This document shows, one piece after another, positions 20,880-32,300 of a stretch of DNA of 64,000 bases (the first letter of the stretch is position 1; each line of letters opens with the position of its first letter). The notes under the pieces were generated by a model. It had not been told where the DNA came from. It searched no databases and saw nothing but the letters and a program-made list of their open reading frames with translations. The stretch comes from Stentor coeruleus (lineage: Eukaryota > Ciliophora > Heterotrichea > Heterotrichida > Stentoridae): contig MPUH01000146.1 of assembly GCA_001970955.1 (NCBI GenBank), positions 31,030 to 95,029 of the forward strand, given 5' to 3'. Position numbers and translations under genes: made by a program.

Positions 20880-22382
20880 ATGGAAACAAGTAGTGAATTT
20901 ACCCCAGGCAATGATTTTAGCGTACTAGATAAAGAAGATTCAAATAAAAACGATATTAGCAAAACTCGTGTTAGATACTATATGCTTTTCCTTGCTTGCT
21001 TTCTCTGCTTTGGTAATTATTTCATATACGACAATCCTTCAGCATTACAAACTCAGCTTGAAGATGTAAATATTATATAGGATCTTGATATATCTAGTTT
21101 TGAATTTGGTATGCTATATTCAATCTACTCATTTCCTAATGTTATCCTTCCGTTTTTCGGTGGGTATTTAGTTGATATGATGGGAGTTCGAATTGGGATT
21201 TTTATTTTCTCTCTGTTTGTCACAGCAGGACAGGCGATTTTTGCTTTTGGGGTTAGTATAAAATCTTATCCTGTAGCTTTATTAGGGAGAGGGATTTTCG
21301 GGTGTGGTGGAGAAAGTCAGAATGTTGCTCAAAGCGCTATAGTTTCAAATTGGTTTTCAGGAAAAGAATTGTCTATGGCCCTTGGGATGAATGTAAGTAT
21401 TTCTCGCCTTGGAAGTGTACTTAATGATGTTTTAGAACCTGCTCTTTTTGAGGCCACTGGATCAGTAATTCTTGGACTTTGGGTTGGTTTTGGGCTTTGT
21501 GTTGCCTCTTTGGTCTGTGGAGTCTTCCTTGGTGCTATCGACAAAAAACGTGACAGGATTCTTGGTATTCAAGACAAAAAACTTCTTCCAGATTCAGAAA
21601 AAGTTAAACTTTCCGATATAAAGACTTTCGGATTTTCCTTATGGATGGTTTGTGTTAACTGTTTTGTCGTATATATTGATGTCTCATGCTTTAATAACAT
21701 AGCAAGTAACTATTACCAAACACGTTTTGATTATTCAACTCAAGAATCAGGGCTTATTATTAGCATAACTTATGCTGTTGCCGCAATACTTTGCCCAATA
21801 TTTGGTAAACTTGTTGATAAAATTGGTCGAAGAGTTATTTTGATTATGTTTTCAGCTTGCTGCGTCACTTTGGTTCATGTTTTGTTTTTAGTTACACCTG
21901 ATTCTCATAAACCTGTATACCCGATTTTTTATATGATTCTTTTAGGTCTTGGGTATTCAATTTATGCTTCAGTAATGTGGGCTTCAATTCCTTATCTTGT
22001 TGAGCCAAAAACAATAGGTACAGCCTTTGGTGTGGCTACTTCTATACAAAATTTAGGCTTAGGAGTAGGTCCGCTTATTGTCGGATATATAAAAGGTAGT
22101 ACCAAAAAGGAAGATGGGTATTATTGGGTTACTTTTTTCTTTGTCATGATGGGATTAGTAGGAATTGGAAGTGCTATTTCTATATATATTAATGACATGA
22201 GGACTGGAGGAGTACTTAATTCACATGACCCACGTCAAGCTAGGGAAAATTGCATTTTGTCAACACCTCAGTTGAAGAAAAAAGTTGATGAAGATTTGCC
22301 TGAAAATGTCAAGAAATGGCTTTCAAGTCCAACTTCGCAAAAAGCGTTGAGACAGTCTTTAGTAAAACAACAACACTTTTAG
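20880..22382 (+). CDS. MFS transporter, MFSD1-like, one 15-nt intron
   Basis: Splicing 21066-21080 gives 495 residues. After about 35 polar residues come some 12 hydrophobic segments of the major facilitator superfamily. The first loop reads SFEFGMLYSIYSFPN and then FFGGYLVDMMGVRIG, which closely resembles MFSD1 (LLYAWYSWPNVVLCFFGG). Also visible are GRGIFGCGGES, NWFSGKE, and the second-half copy FGKLVDKIGRR. MFSD1 is a lysosomal membrane transporter for dipeptides in animals, so a lysosomal or food-vacuole role is likely by family. The hydrophilic C-terminal tail is about 60 residues. The intron lies before TM2 and its retention would leave a 66-residue fragment. Confidence 0.92.
21066..21080 (+). 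other. 15-nt spliceosomal intron in MFSD1-like gene
   Basis: GTAAATATTATATAG, phase 0, containing an in-frame TAG. Removal gives LEDDLDISSFEFGMLYSIY, matching the MFSD1 first loop and second helix. Confidence 0.94.
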
Positions 22383-22968
22383 ATTAAATAATGAAGTTGG
22401 ATTTTTAAGATTATGGTATAAACTTTATTTTTCCGATAAATTTTTTACTGTTAAAGATGCAAAGCAACGATTTTATAATAAAATACATTTGTAAAGCGTT
22501 AACTTTTAAAGGTAATAATTATATGGATTTCTATATATATCAAAAGTTCAAATCTAAACAAATAAATATTTTTAAGCCAATTTCTTTATAATCAGTACAA
22601 AAACTATCTAAATCCATAAAATATTCTAAATATTACACATTGACTTATCAAGCCTATCTTTAAATCTAATTTTTTCATATTTTATTGTAATTCCCATAAG
22701 TCAACTATAAAAACCCTATACTTTATTCTAAAACCTAGCTTTTAATTACAAAAAATACGCCCATCATATCATAAAAACCCATAACCTAGCTTCCTAACCT
22801 TCCACTCCAATTCGAACCTCCCGTTATTCACACCATAACCCTTCCTATCACCCTTATTATCCCTAAACCATATTTTCCCTAAATAATAAACCCATTTAAA
22901 TCCTTTCTCTTTTTAAACTACTCAAATGATTCTAATTTCAAAATCCCTGTGATTGGTTTTAAATAAAT
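22383..22968. other. Intergenic region with marked strand switch
   Basis: About 590 bp between two + genes. The first 150 bp are G/T-leaning; 22600-22960 is very poor in G and rich in A/C on the + strand, up to the next start. No ORF or RNA gene is seen. Confidence 0.5.
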
Positions 22969-24786
22969 ATGGGAAATTGTTTTTCCTCTAGTCACAGCGG
23001 CGATCAAAATAAAGTATTTGAGGATTTCTACTACCTCTTACGAGATAAAAAATATTTACTCAGAATCTCAGACGTGACAATCTCAAAATTCAAAATCGAT
23101 AATTCTATAAAAGTTCGAAAGGATTCAGGTGTTGGATACCTAAATGATGGGAGAATCATAGTCGGTGGAGGTACAGATGGTGCTGGCTGCCTTACAAATA
23201 AAGCTTATATCATAACCCCTCATGATGGGAAAGTATCTCAAATAGAAGATTTGCCTGTAGCCTCAAAAGAAGGAGCATTTTTTCAATATAAAAATTCAGT
23301 TTATTATATCGGGGCGATAAAAGATTCAGATGATGAAGAGATTCTAGCTCAAGAACAATGTGCTCCTATAATGAAATATGAATTAGATACTGGTGGATGG
23401 GTTGTTTTTGAAGAGGATAAAAATCAAAGGCATACAATACAAGATTACTTGAAGAAAAAACTTAAGGATAACCTTGATGGGGATAATGTTATTGAAATTG
23501 GTTATAAAGAAATATTATATGCAGGAATGTTTATGATTAAAAGTAAAGTTTATTTCATTAACGGCCAGCGTATGAAAGCAGAAGGGACAATGCAAACTTT
23601 AACTGATGTATTTTCAATTGACCTTGATGAAGATAACTTAGCTTTTAAAGCTGAAGAATTCGCCCTTCCTTTAAAAGTATTCAGGCCGATATGTGGGAGC
23701 TACGAAAACAAAGCTTTTATTACTGGAGGTCTTAAACCAGATAGTAAAGGTTGTAATATGGATAGTTACCTTTTAACATTCAATGAAAATGGAAAACAAG
23801 TTGATATTGAACAAATCCCAGGATTAAAACTTTCACTTGATGATTCTTATCCAATGATATGTAGTAGTAGAAACTTTGTCTCTTTAGCTTATCCCAATTT
23901 AGCTCTTTATAGCACCAGAGATAAAGATTGGCTTATGTTTACATTTGGAGAAAATCTTGTAAGAAGAGAAACTGTTAAACATCCAACTCCATATTTAGAC
24001 CTTGAAGAACTAGAAGAAGCTAAAAATCCTATTTATAAACATCAAGAAGCTAAGACAATTAAAAAACCAGTTACTAAACTTACTGAAAGTATTAGTTCAG
24101 GTGAATCTATTAGAATCGATCTACCACCAGGTTTAATGATTGAAGGAAATTATGGTTTTGGTCCATCACCCTATCCTAATCTTAATGATTCAAGATCTTC
24201 AGGAGAGTTTTCTGTTGAAAGAAGAATCGAGTTCCCTGGAGGTAACCAACCTGAAGAAATTAAAAGTTTTAATAGCAGTTCAGCTTTTAGCGAGCAATTT
24301 AATAAAAAAGTTTTACCTAAAGTACTAAAACCCCCTGAACCTGAAATTAAAGTGCAAAAAAAGAAAAAACCTTCTGTTGAGAAAAATAAAGATGCAAATG
24401 AATCTTCGGATAGTTTAAATTTCCTTAAAGGTAGTGCGGCTCAATCATTTTCTAGTAGTTCAATTGTTAGTAATGTGTCTAATTTGCCTCAGCAGATAAA
24501 TTTAGAAGTACCAAAAGTTCAGCAAAAGGTTAATAATAAACATAAAAAAGGTAAGAAAAGTAGTTCAAGTAGCTCATCTGAGAGTTTTGAGTTTGAGAAT
24601 AAACATAGTGAGCATGAGTCTGATAGTAAGAGCTTAAAAAATCAACAGGATCCAGAAGAAAAAAAGAAGATTAAATCTAGGCAGACTGGGATTGTGAAAT
24701 ATGAACCGTCAATGGAAAGCTTTTCAGAGAGTTTTGAAGTTGATGCTAGTGCGCAAAGTGAAAAGTATGGTCATGAAAGCCCTTAG
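22969..24786 (+). CDS. Putatively acylated kelch-like protein with Ser-rich tail
   Basis: 605 residues. The start MGNCFSSS is a strong N-myristoylation signal with Cys4 for palmitoylation, so membrane association is expected. Residues about 40-330 hold kelch-like blades: GRIIVGGGTDG followed by KAYIITP, and later KAFITGGLKPDSKG with YLLTFNENG. This suggests a beta-propeller for protein binding, although the repeats are divergent. The remaining 270 residues are Ser/Lys/Pro-rich and probably disordered, including a Ser run near 530. No close family is recognised. The kelch call is by motif only. Confidence 0.65.
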   Translation: MGNCFSSSHSGDQNKVFEDFYYLLRDKKYLLRISDVTISKFKIDNSIKVRKDSGVGYLNDGRIIVGGGTDGAGCLTNKAYIITPHDGKVSQIEDLPVASKEGAFFQYKNSVYYIGAIKDSDDEEILAQEQCAPIMKYELDTGGWVVFEEDKNQRHTIQDYLKKKLKDNLDGDNVIEIGYKEILYAGMFMIKSKVYFINGQRMKAEGTMQTLTDVFSIDLDEDNLAFKAEEFALPLKVFRPICGSYENKAFITGGLKPDSKGCNMDSYLLTFNENGKQVDIEQIPGLKLSLDDSYPMICSSRNFVSLAYPNLALYSTRDKDWLMFTFGENLVRRETVKHPTPYLDLEELEEAKNPIYKHQEAKTIKKPVTKLTESISSGESIRIDLPPGLMIEGNYGFGPSPYPNLNDSRSSGEFSVERRIEFPGGNQPEEIKSFNSSSAFSEQFNKKVLPKVLKPPEPEIKVQKKKKPSVEKNKDANESSDSLNFLKGSAAQSFSSSSIVSNVSNLPQQINLEVPKVQQKVNNKHKKGKKSSSSSSSESFEFENKHSEHESDSKSLKNQQDPEEKKKIKSRQTGIVKYEPSMESFSESFEVDASAQSEKYGHESP

Positions 24787-24901
24787 TTATTAAATAGCTT
24801 TGATTAAAAACTTTTACTAATGCTTTTATTGAAAGATGCTTATATAGAAAATTAGGGAAAGTATTTTTTTTATGACGATTTGATGCAATTTAGTATATTA
24901 A

Positions 24902-26065
24902 TTACTTTTTTGGTTTGACTAATGGAGATGCTGTTGATCTTGTGTGACTTTGTTGGGATTTAGACATAGGGACAAGTAAAGATTTGTTAATTAAAGGCTT
25001 TGGGTGGGTGTAAATAGGAGATGGGTTTTTTTGGACTGGGGTAGGTTTTTTGTTTATAGGGCTTTTATTATCTTCTGAAGCGGTGGTACGATGGATTACA
25101 GGGCTTTTGTTTTTATTTTCGCTTGTAGGGTTTTTTGTGTTTTTATTAGCAGCTCCAGTACTTTTATCTTTAATTCTATTTCCCAGTACATCTTCATTTA
25201 TTTTACGTCCATTTTCAATAATCCTATGACTTTGTTGGTTTAAACTTCCCTTTGTTACTTTACCATCTTTTTGCCCTACAATATTTTTTATCCCTTGTGC
25301 TTTACTAATATCTATCGACATATGATTTACATAAACTCCATTACTTCCATTTTCCCCTTTTGCCACATAATTTTTCGAATCATTTTCACCTGGAGTTCCA
25401 TCTCTAGTATAAAGACTAAAGTTTTTTTTTAAAGGTTTAGGTGTAGTACATTTCCCATATACCACATTATTCCCAGGACCAAAATTATTTTTTTTTTCAG
25501 GGGACAACAATTTATCTATATCTTTTTCTATCTTAGGCTGTGGTGTAGTACAAAGAACTTGGCGATTTACTTCAACTTTCCTACATCCCATCATATTCAC
25601 AGGATAAATCCCTTCTGGTCTTGGGGATTTAAACACAACATTAACAGGTGTATTGTTTATATCATTATAATCTTCAGGAATTGGAAGAAAATCATCTGTT
25701 TCTACAATCCAATTTGGCTTGTATTTGTAATCAGGGATAAAGTTTGGCTCAAAGTCTGAAATTTTGTTTTTTTTATAGTATTCAGTTGGCTCTGAACCAT
25801 AGAAATAAGCTGCACTATGATCAGAAGGTTTATGGATATTTACTCGTGGAAGCTGCTTTTCGGCTTGTGAGAAGACTGTTGAAGCAAAAGTACGTGAGGA
25901 CCGAGTTGTTGTTGCATTACGGTTTATATCTAATGCTAATTGCTTAGGACAAGATTTTAATGAAGAGAGATTAGCTTGTTCGTATGTTGCATCGAAAACT
26001 GTACTGCGGGTATGATTGTGCTTACGATTATCAAATGATTTGGAGATTCTGCGATTTAAATCCAT
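24902..26065 (-). CDS. Basic Asn/Lys/Pro-rich protein, unknown
   Basis: 387 residues with no family recognised. The N-terminal third has mixed sequence (FDATYEQANLSSLKSCPK). A middle segment, FKSPRPEGIYPVNMMGCRK, looks like a conserved core. The C-terminal 150 residues are Asn, Lys, Pro and Ser rich with repeated KSP/NPSP-like motifs, probably disordered and possibly phosphorylated. No membrane segment or coiled coil is evident. It is convergent with the kelch-like gene across 115 bp. Confidence 0.6.
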   Translation of the reverse strand: MDLNRRISKSFDNRKHNHTRSTVFDATYEQANLSSLKSCPKQLALDINRNATTTRSSRTFASTVFSQAEKQLPRVNIHKPSDHSAAYFYGSEPTEYYKKNKISDFEPNFIPDYKYKPNWIVETDDFLPIPEDYNDINNTPVNVVFKSPRPEGIYPVNMMGCRKVEVNRQVLCTTPQPKIEKDIDKLLSPEKKNNFGPGNNVVYGKCTTPKPLKKNFSLYTRDGTPGENDSKNYVAKGENGSNGVYVNHMSIDISKAQGIKNIVGQKDGKVTKGSLNQQSHRIIENGRKINEDVLGNRIKDKSTGAANKNTKNPTSENKNKSPVIHRTTASEDNKSPINKKPTPVQKNPSPIYTHPKPLINKSLLVPMSKSQQSHTRSTASPLVKPKK

Positions 26066-26565
26066 TTATTATCGTTATGCTGAAATTTTGAATATAATTT
26101 GCATTTAGGGTTAAGGTATTTCATTCTTGGACTGATAAGGTTGTAATAAGAATTATGTGATGATATGAAGGTATTAAGTTTTGTAGGTTTATTAATTCAA
26201 AGATTTGGTAAAATATTATCGATAGTTGTAGTGAATTATTAATGAAAATGTAATTATTTATATAAAAATTTCAAGGTTTTTAGCTAAAGGAAGTTATTAA
26301 TTTTTAAGTCTTTTTGGCTTTTTTTTTCTTTATATATTTCTTCAACTAATCTTAATTTTGAATATGTTGCCATACCTTTATATAAAGATTTACCTTAGGT
26401 TAAAATAAGATGATATGCTTTTTTCTAATGTTTTTTTGAGGTTGTTGATCAATTTTTATTTTCTTAACAAACTAATATAATCTTTAATCCTCCTATCAAA
26501 CCATTCCCACACTTTCACCCAAACTACCAAAACTTTTTTTACATATCAATTAAACTAACTACATC
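26066..26565. other. Intergenic region
   Basis: 500 bp upstream of the 24902-26065 gene and downstream of the DHHC gene, both on the minus strand. On the + strand it is C-poor on the left and G-poor at the far right (26480-26565), consistent with the gene-boundary skew. No gene is seen. Confidence 0.5.
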
Positions 26566-27620
26566 CTAAACTTTAGCAGGAGAGTTCCTATTGATTTTTA
26601 TAAACGAAATATCAGTCTCAGAATCCGATCCTCTCCCAGGCACAAACGGGCTTTCCGATTTCCTTTCGGGTGGCCAGACACCCATCTTATAAAAAGCGCC
26701 AATATTTTTAACAGAGTTTTCCCTATTAGCATCTGATTCAACATTAACATCATTTTCAGAAAACTGACTATCAGCAATAGGCCAAACAATTCCATCTCCA
26801 TTAGGTTTACCAGATTTTCCATACATAGGCACAAGCCACATCCAATAATTTTTCCCAAAAACCTGTACAAAATTTCTATAAAAACTTATACTATAAGAAT
26901 AATTATAATTGTTTTCTAAACATTCAATAGTTGTTGAGTTTTTCATAACTAAATTGATATGAAAATATGTGAATTTAGTTAATACAATACAGAACATTAG
27001 AATTGTTAAGCCTAAAATAATGTCTTTTAGAAGGGAATATTTTATAGAATGAGTTTCTAGGATTATATAAAAGGACATGTATGCTGTTTTGAGGAAATGA
27101 TATAAGACAAAATATGCTGATAATAAGGAATAAAATAACATGAGCATGAAAAGTATGCTGTTTTGAGGAAATGATATAAGATAAAATATGCTGATAATAA
27201 GGAATAAAATAACATGAGCATGAAAAGTTTCCGGTTATGAAAACCTATGCAGTTATTGATCCAAGCTGATTAATTATTACGACAATGATGATCCATGTTT
27301 AAAACACATCTGTTGCAAATAGAGCAATGGTGGCAACGATCTGGTTTGAAAACATGACATAAAAGACAGTATCTTTTACGTTTGTGTTCTGAATCGCCCA
27401 TATAAAATCCCCAGTATGGTGGGACTATCCCCGGCTCTGAAATACTCGAGTGGATAAAGCTCCAAATGAGTAATATGAATAATATATGGAATAGAATCAG
27501 AGTTGTTTTGTCTGTATAAGGATTACAATGCTCAGCTTGGATGTAAGACCAATAGACTAGGATAATAAAACATGAGGCAATTAAGACAAAAAATCCTCCG
27601 AGAGCTTTTTTATTTAACAT
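26566..27620 (-). CDS. DHHC-type protein S-acyltransferase, one intron, frame broken by a duplication
   Basis: Removing the intron (27266-27280) and one copy of a 74 bp duplication gives 321 residues. The enzyme transfers palmitate to cysteines of membrane-attached proteins. It has two N-terminal membrane helices, then the cysteine-rich domain [18 protein letters not shown] and MDHHCPWINNCIG. The DHHC catalytic motif is complete, and the CPWINNCIG part appears only after splicing. Two further membrane helices follow, then the TTIE motif (TTxE family) and a [10 protein letters not shown] stretch. Its cytosolic tail is polar. The gene is divergent from the REEP gene. Several N-myristoyl/Cys proteins in this window would be plausible substrates, but no link is shown. 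Confidence 0.93.
27080..27227 (-). repeat. Tandem duplication, 74 bp x 2, in DHHC gene
   Basis: Copies 27080-27153 and 27154-27227 differ at one base. The unit is not a multiple of three. Collapsing it joins [19 protein letters not shown] in frame with the downstream half. Confidence 0.95.
27266..27280 (-). other. 15-nt spliceosomal intron in DHHC gene
   Basis: On the coding strand GTAATAATTAATCAG, phase 1. It interrupts the codon right after MDHHC; removal creates the invariant CPW. Confidence 0.95.
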
Positions 27621-28093
27621 TTAAATATTATGAAATGATTTTGTCAGGAAAAAATTGAACTGAATATTGGTTTTTGATTACAAATGGTAGAGATGTTTTT
27701 TAGATGAAGAAAGATTTGTTGAAATATTAGGAATTAGGATTTTGTGGTAGTTCGTATATGAGATCAATTATTGGTATATTTTCAAGACTAATCCTATTCA
27801 AAGTTATTTTCTTTTTATATTATTTCGTAATCAAGTTTCATCCCTTTCTAAACCCAAAACAATTTTTATTTTCTATCATACATAGCACATATTCTCATCA
27901 ATACACCAATATCCTATTCTCCTACTTTTTAAACTTCAACTCCATATCTCCTTTTGCAGTAATTTATCTATCAAATCACATATAAAACCAAGTTTTAGAA
28001 CTCACAACAACCCCATCCTTTTCCCACACTTTACATTTACTAATAATAACAGCATCTTATATAAAAAACCCCTTTAATCATTATTATTTAGAC
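27621..28093. other. Divergent intergenic region (DHHC / REEP)
   Basis: About 470 bp with both promoters expected. It contains an open stretch of 75 hydrophobic codons at 27758-27985 that I do not accept as a gene. The composition switches from C-poor to G-poor near 27780. Confidence 0.5.
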
Positions 28094-28522
28094 ATGTTTT
28101 CTATCATTTGTATAGGACTGATGTAAGAACTACTTAGCTGTATTATTGCTGACTTTTATCCAGCATACTCATCAATAAAATCCTATAGAGAATCATCCGA
28201 TGAAAACAATCTGAAATTTTGGCAGAAATATTGGGCAGTAAGGTCTCTGTTTCTTTTAGTTGATTATATTGTTTGGCCTTATTTAGAAGACTTTGATGTG
28301 TTTTATTTGTTTAAAGTTGGCATATACATATCATTGAGTATGTTTGGAACTGCAACTAAAATATATGATAATGTGATTTGCCCATTGTATAATGAAGTTG
28401 AACCTTATGCAGATGTTTTAGTTCAACACACAACTCTTACGCAGTTTGTCGCTAGTTGGAGAGGGAATTTGTATAAGTTTTTTATTGAAGACTTAGAGGA
28501 ATTTTTAGTCCCTAATAGTTAA
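28094..28522 (+). CDS. REEP/HVA22/TB2-DP1 family ER-shaping protein, one intron
   Basis: Splicing 28123-28137 gives 137 residues. The start MFSIICIGLICIIADFYPAYSSIKSY has the family signature YPxYxSIKA followed by WQKYWAVRSLFLLVDY, matching the TB2/DP1/HVA22 domain (YPAYRSIKAIES...YWVVYAFF). Two hydrophobic hairpins are visible. Family members bend ER tubules and affect membrane traffic. The first exon is only about 10 codons. The first hairpin is about 15 residues shorter than in many homologues, so an upstream start or exon cannot be excluded. Confidence 0.9.
28123..28137 (+). other. 15-nt spliceosomal intron in REEP gene
   Basis: GTAAGAACTACTTAG, phase 2. Without removal the frame stops at once (ATG TAA); with removal it reads IGLICIIADFYPAYSSIK. 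Confidence 0.93.
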
Positions 28523-28538
28523 ATGTGAGTTAGTGATT

Positions 28539-28704
28539 ATGGGGTTTTTTTGTATGAGGTTTAAAGAATTTGTTATATTATTAGAAGATAGGGCTTTTAT
28601 GATTAGAATGTGGATTTTATTATAGTGATTGTCGTGAAAAATTGTGTGAAGAGATTGATGAGGATGTCGTGGTTTTGGATAATTTAGATGTTGTTGTATT
28701 ATAA
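28539..28704 (+). CDS. Possible 49-residue microprotein with a 16-nt intron (doubtful)
   Basis: Seventeen bases after the REEP stop, ATG at 28539 opens a frame that, if GTGGATTTTATTATAG (28610-28625) is spliced, continues to TAA at 28702. The second half (DCREKLCEEIDEDVVVLDNL) has a coding-like codon pattern. Against it: the putative intron starts GTGG rather than GTA and lacks the A six nt from the 3' end seen in all the others, and the stretch lies in the G-rich zone expected downstream of any gene here. No family is recognised. Confidence 0.22.
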
Positions 28705-29335
28705 ATTAGGTTTAATTTTTGTTATTTTTGAATGGTATATTTTTGATTTTTATATATATTGAGCTATTTTGGCTATTTGTTTTATGAGGCTACAAATTAG
28801 ATAATAGGTATATAATAAACTAAGGTAAATACTTATATTTTTCATTTACAGAATTTGAGTGATGAAGAGTGTATAAGTTTAAAAGATGATAAAACAAATG
28901 ATTTAGTTTTTTTATGTATCAAAACTCTTGCTACAACATCTTCAATAAAAACTTGTGCAATAAACAACATTAAAACCCATTCCTAAAATGGTATATAAAT
29001 ATTATTATAATAATATATCCTACATCAATATCCCAACTTTAACCTCTCCACAAAAATAATAATCTCCATACCTTTAATCCAAATCCTCTTTACCTAACCC
29101 TCACAATCAAAAATATCAAAAACCAAAATCAATTCCCAAAACCCAAAAACTCAACAGAACTCATCGAAATCTATCTTTTTCCATCTAAAACCTATCAAAA
29201 CCTGATTTTCCCCCTTTAAAACCATTAAATCTCCCTTATTTTCATCTAAAATATCAATAAATCAATATTCTTATAACCTTCTCTCTAAATAATATATATT
29301 TAACAGTGTAAGTTCTTCTTGAACTTAAATTTAAA
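28705..29335. other. Intergenic region upstream of HECT gene
   Basis: About 630 bp. 28980-29330 is strikingly poor in G on the + strand and rich in A and C. It should hold the promoter and leader of the HECT ligase. No ORF or RNA gene is seen. Confidence 0.5.
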
Positions 29336-32300
29336 ATGGAACATCATAGGCAAAAAAGATCCAGAGACCACGAGTCCTCAGATTCCGAAAGCATGGACTT
29401 CAATACAGTCAAAGCTACAGGAAGTCCTTCATATATCAAATTAAACTCGTCAATGATCCATCCTTTGCCCAAGTTCACGATCCCTGAAGGTGGCTTAATA
29501 CCTCAGAAAAAGGTGAAGATTTGGGATTATGATTCAAAAAAACCTATACACTTAATTCATTCGGGCATATTGCAGTGTATCAAAAGTATTCAGAATTCAA
29601 TCAAAGCATCTGACTATGATTCGATACTATTATCATTACGGAAACTGGCTAATGAATTAACTATGTCAAATGATGAACATTTATCACTTTTACCTATTGA
29701 TCTAGTCACAGAAGTCTTAGTTTTTGCGCTTAATGTTCAGGAAAACCCTGAGATTGTTTTACAAGCCATTATTTGCATAGTATTTTTAGTTGAAAGCCAT
29801 CATAATTCAGTCCCTTGTTTTGTCAAAGCAGGGATGATAAGTTTGATTGCAGGGAAACTTATGAATGTTGAGTATATCGATGTTGCGGAGTATGCAGTAA
29901 AAACTCTAGAAAAAATCTCTGCTGACTATCCAATCGAGGTTTTAAGAGAAGGGTTTATTGGTGAAATCCTTGGCATGCTCGAATTTTTCGAGCTTTCCGT
30001 GCAGAAAAAGCTACTTTCTATTGTCTTAAACATGTCTCGAGGAATATCTTCTCCAGACGACTTCAAAAATTACTTATCCCCATCTCTACCCACAATAATC
30101 TCCCTCCTATCCAACAAAGTTAAAGAAAAATCTCATTTCAACGAAAAAGCACTAGAAATCCTCATCGCCCTAAACGACTCTATGCGAAACTTATCATCAT
30201 ATAATTCTTTCAGTCAATTTCTTTTAGATCAAAACATAATCTCTCTAGTCTGTGATGTTATTTCAGAAATGCCAGGAACAATGGCAAGATCATTTAAACT
30301 ATTTTCCGTCATGTGTAGAAACTCTTTAAGTCTCTCATTAGATTTTATAACAAAAGGTATGGGGATACTAGAAACTGCATTAAAAACAGGTATAGATGAA
30401 GCTAATACAATAATCCTTACAGAAAATCTACAGTTAATAAACAATATTCTTCCTCACGAAGGGGATAACAACGAAAGAAAAGAGTTTTTTTCTAACAAAC
30501 CAGAACTAATTGAAGAGTTTACTAGTATTTTATTCCCGTATATGACAAGTATATATGAAATTGTCAGCAAAAAAAACGCTAAAGTCTTATTCTTGACGAT
30601 AATTTCAAACCTAATTTCCTTAGGAGATAAAGAAAATCTAGTTCGTTATGATGGTTATTCTAACTTTCTAACAAATTTACTTGTAGAAAAAGAAGTTATG
30701 ATATTAAAATCAGCACTAAAAATCGTCAGTATATTATATGATAAAATCCCTGAGACTATCTCGACAAGTTTCATTAGAGAAGGGGTTGTTCAAAGGTTTA
30801 AAGCGTTAAAATCCTCTGAAAACCTCAAAAATTTAGTTGAAGACAAGTACTCTGACCCTATAGAATTCGAACAGTTTTTAATAAACTATAGGAAAACAAG
30901 AGCTTATTTAGATCAACAAGATTTTGCAAATCAACCAAATTTACCTAAATTCCTCGCTGAATATAAAGAACAAAGTGTTGATCATAAAAAAGAAATCATA
31001 TCTTTAAGTAAAAAAATCATTGACCAACATTGTGCCTGTAGAAACAAAGCGGCAAATGCTACAGGTAAAATATTAAAAACCATATCAGGGAAATTTGAAA
31101 CAGCTAAAGATAACGAAGGAGAAAATCTATGGAAAGATTTAGCTGAAGTTATAATACAAGGGAAACCTACAGCTTTTGAGTTTTGTAGTTCAGGGTTTGT
31201 TGAAAAAGTCTGGGATTGGTTGTGTTGTAATGGTAAATTACATAAAGCTATGTCTAGATATGAAGGGTTTTGTAAATTTTTATTAGGAAATACAGGTAAT
31301 GGTGATATAATGTTTACAAAAGTCCTTAATTTAGCTATGCAAGGGTTTGGGTATTTGGAAAATTATATAACAGCAAAAGGTTTTAAAGGGTCTAATACAA
31401 GAGCTTTTATGCATAAAAGTAAAATCCAGTTAATGTATATTCCAATAGATAACCCTACTGAAGATTTAAGATTAAGAAATAACTTTTTAGCTACATTAGG
31501 GAAAATAACAGTCGTCCCAGATCCTTGTTGTTCTATAAGTGCTTTGAAATCTATGCTGAAAAGAATTGAAAATAAAGAAGATTTAAACTTTTTTAAAGAG
31601 TCGATACGAGAAGACCCGATGGACTTTGATGAAGAAATCTCATTTAAAGATGTTTCTATAAAAATACAATTTAAAGATAATGAACTTACTGATGAAATGC
31701 TTATTGGGGATATTGTGACTAGTTCTCCTAATATGCCGATATTAACATTTTCTTTTAATACAATTGATTACAAGTGCCAGTATTTTAATTTCGATTCACA
31801 AATCTATGAAGATTTTATGAAAAAATGCAGCCTTGTAGGGTTAGAATTAGAAAACCCATCATATCCTTATTTACGTTTTATCAAGCTTTTATTCCTAACA
31901 TATAACTCATATCCGCTTACAACCCATAAATTCCAATTTGATCTAAACCCTAATATATTAAGTTATTTTATAAGCCCAAAACTTAATGCTATAATATTAA
32001 AACATTTTCAAGAACCTTTAAGTTTATCAAGACGAGTTCTACCATCATGGATGAAAGAACTACCGAAATATAGTTGGTTTTTGTTTACATATATGACAAG
32101 GCTTAAAATATTAGATAATATTCGATTCATACACAATGAAACATATCGTTTACCTAGACAGAAAGTTAAGATTAACAGAGACAAAATCTTAGACAGTGCT
32201 TATCTTATTATGAATGACTTAGGGCTTTTACAACATGGGATACTTGAAATACAATATGATAATGAAGTTGGTACAGGAAATGGTCCAACTTTAGAATTTT

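Noticed and set aside
27758-27985. 75-codon hydrophobic ORF upstream of REEP
   Set aside because: Low-complexity Phe/Ile/Tyr/Leu composition expected from T-rich DNA, no link by a minimal intron to the REEP frame, and the region sits in a divergent promoter spacer.
28610-28625. Adding this as a ninth firm intron
   Set aside because: Starts GTGG and lacks the A six nt from the 3' end that all other introns have; kept only as part of a doubtful microprotein.
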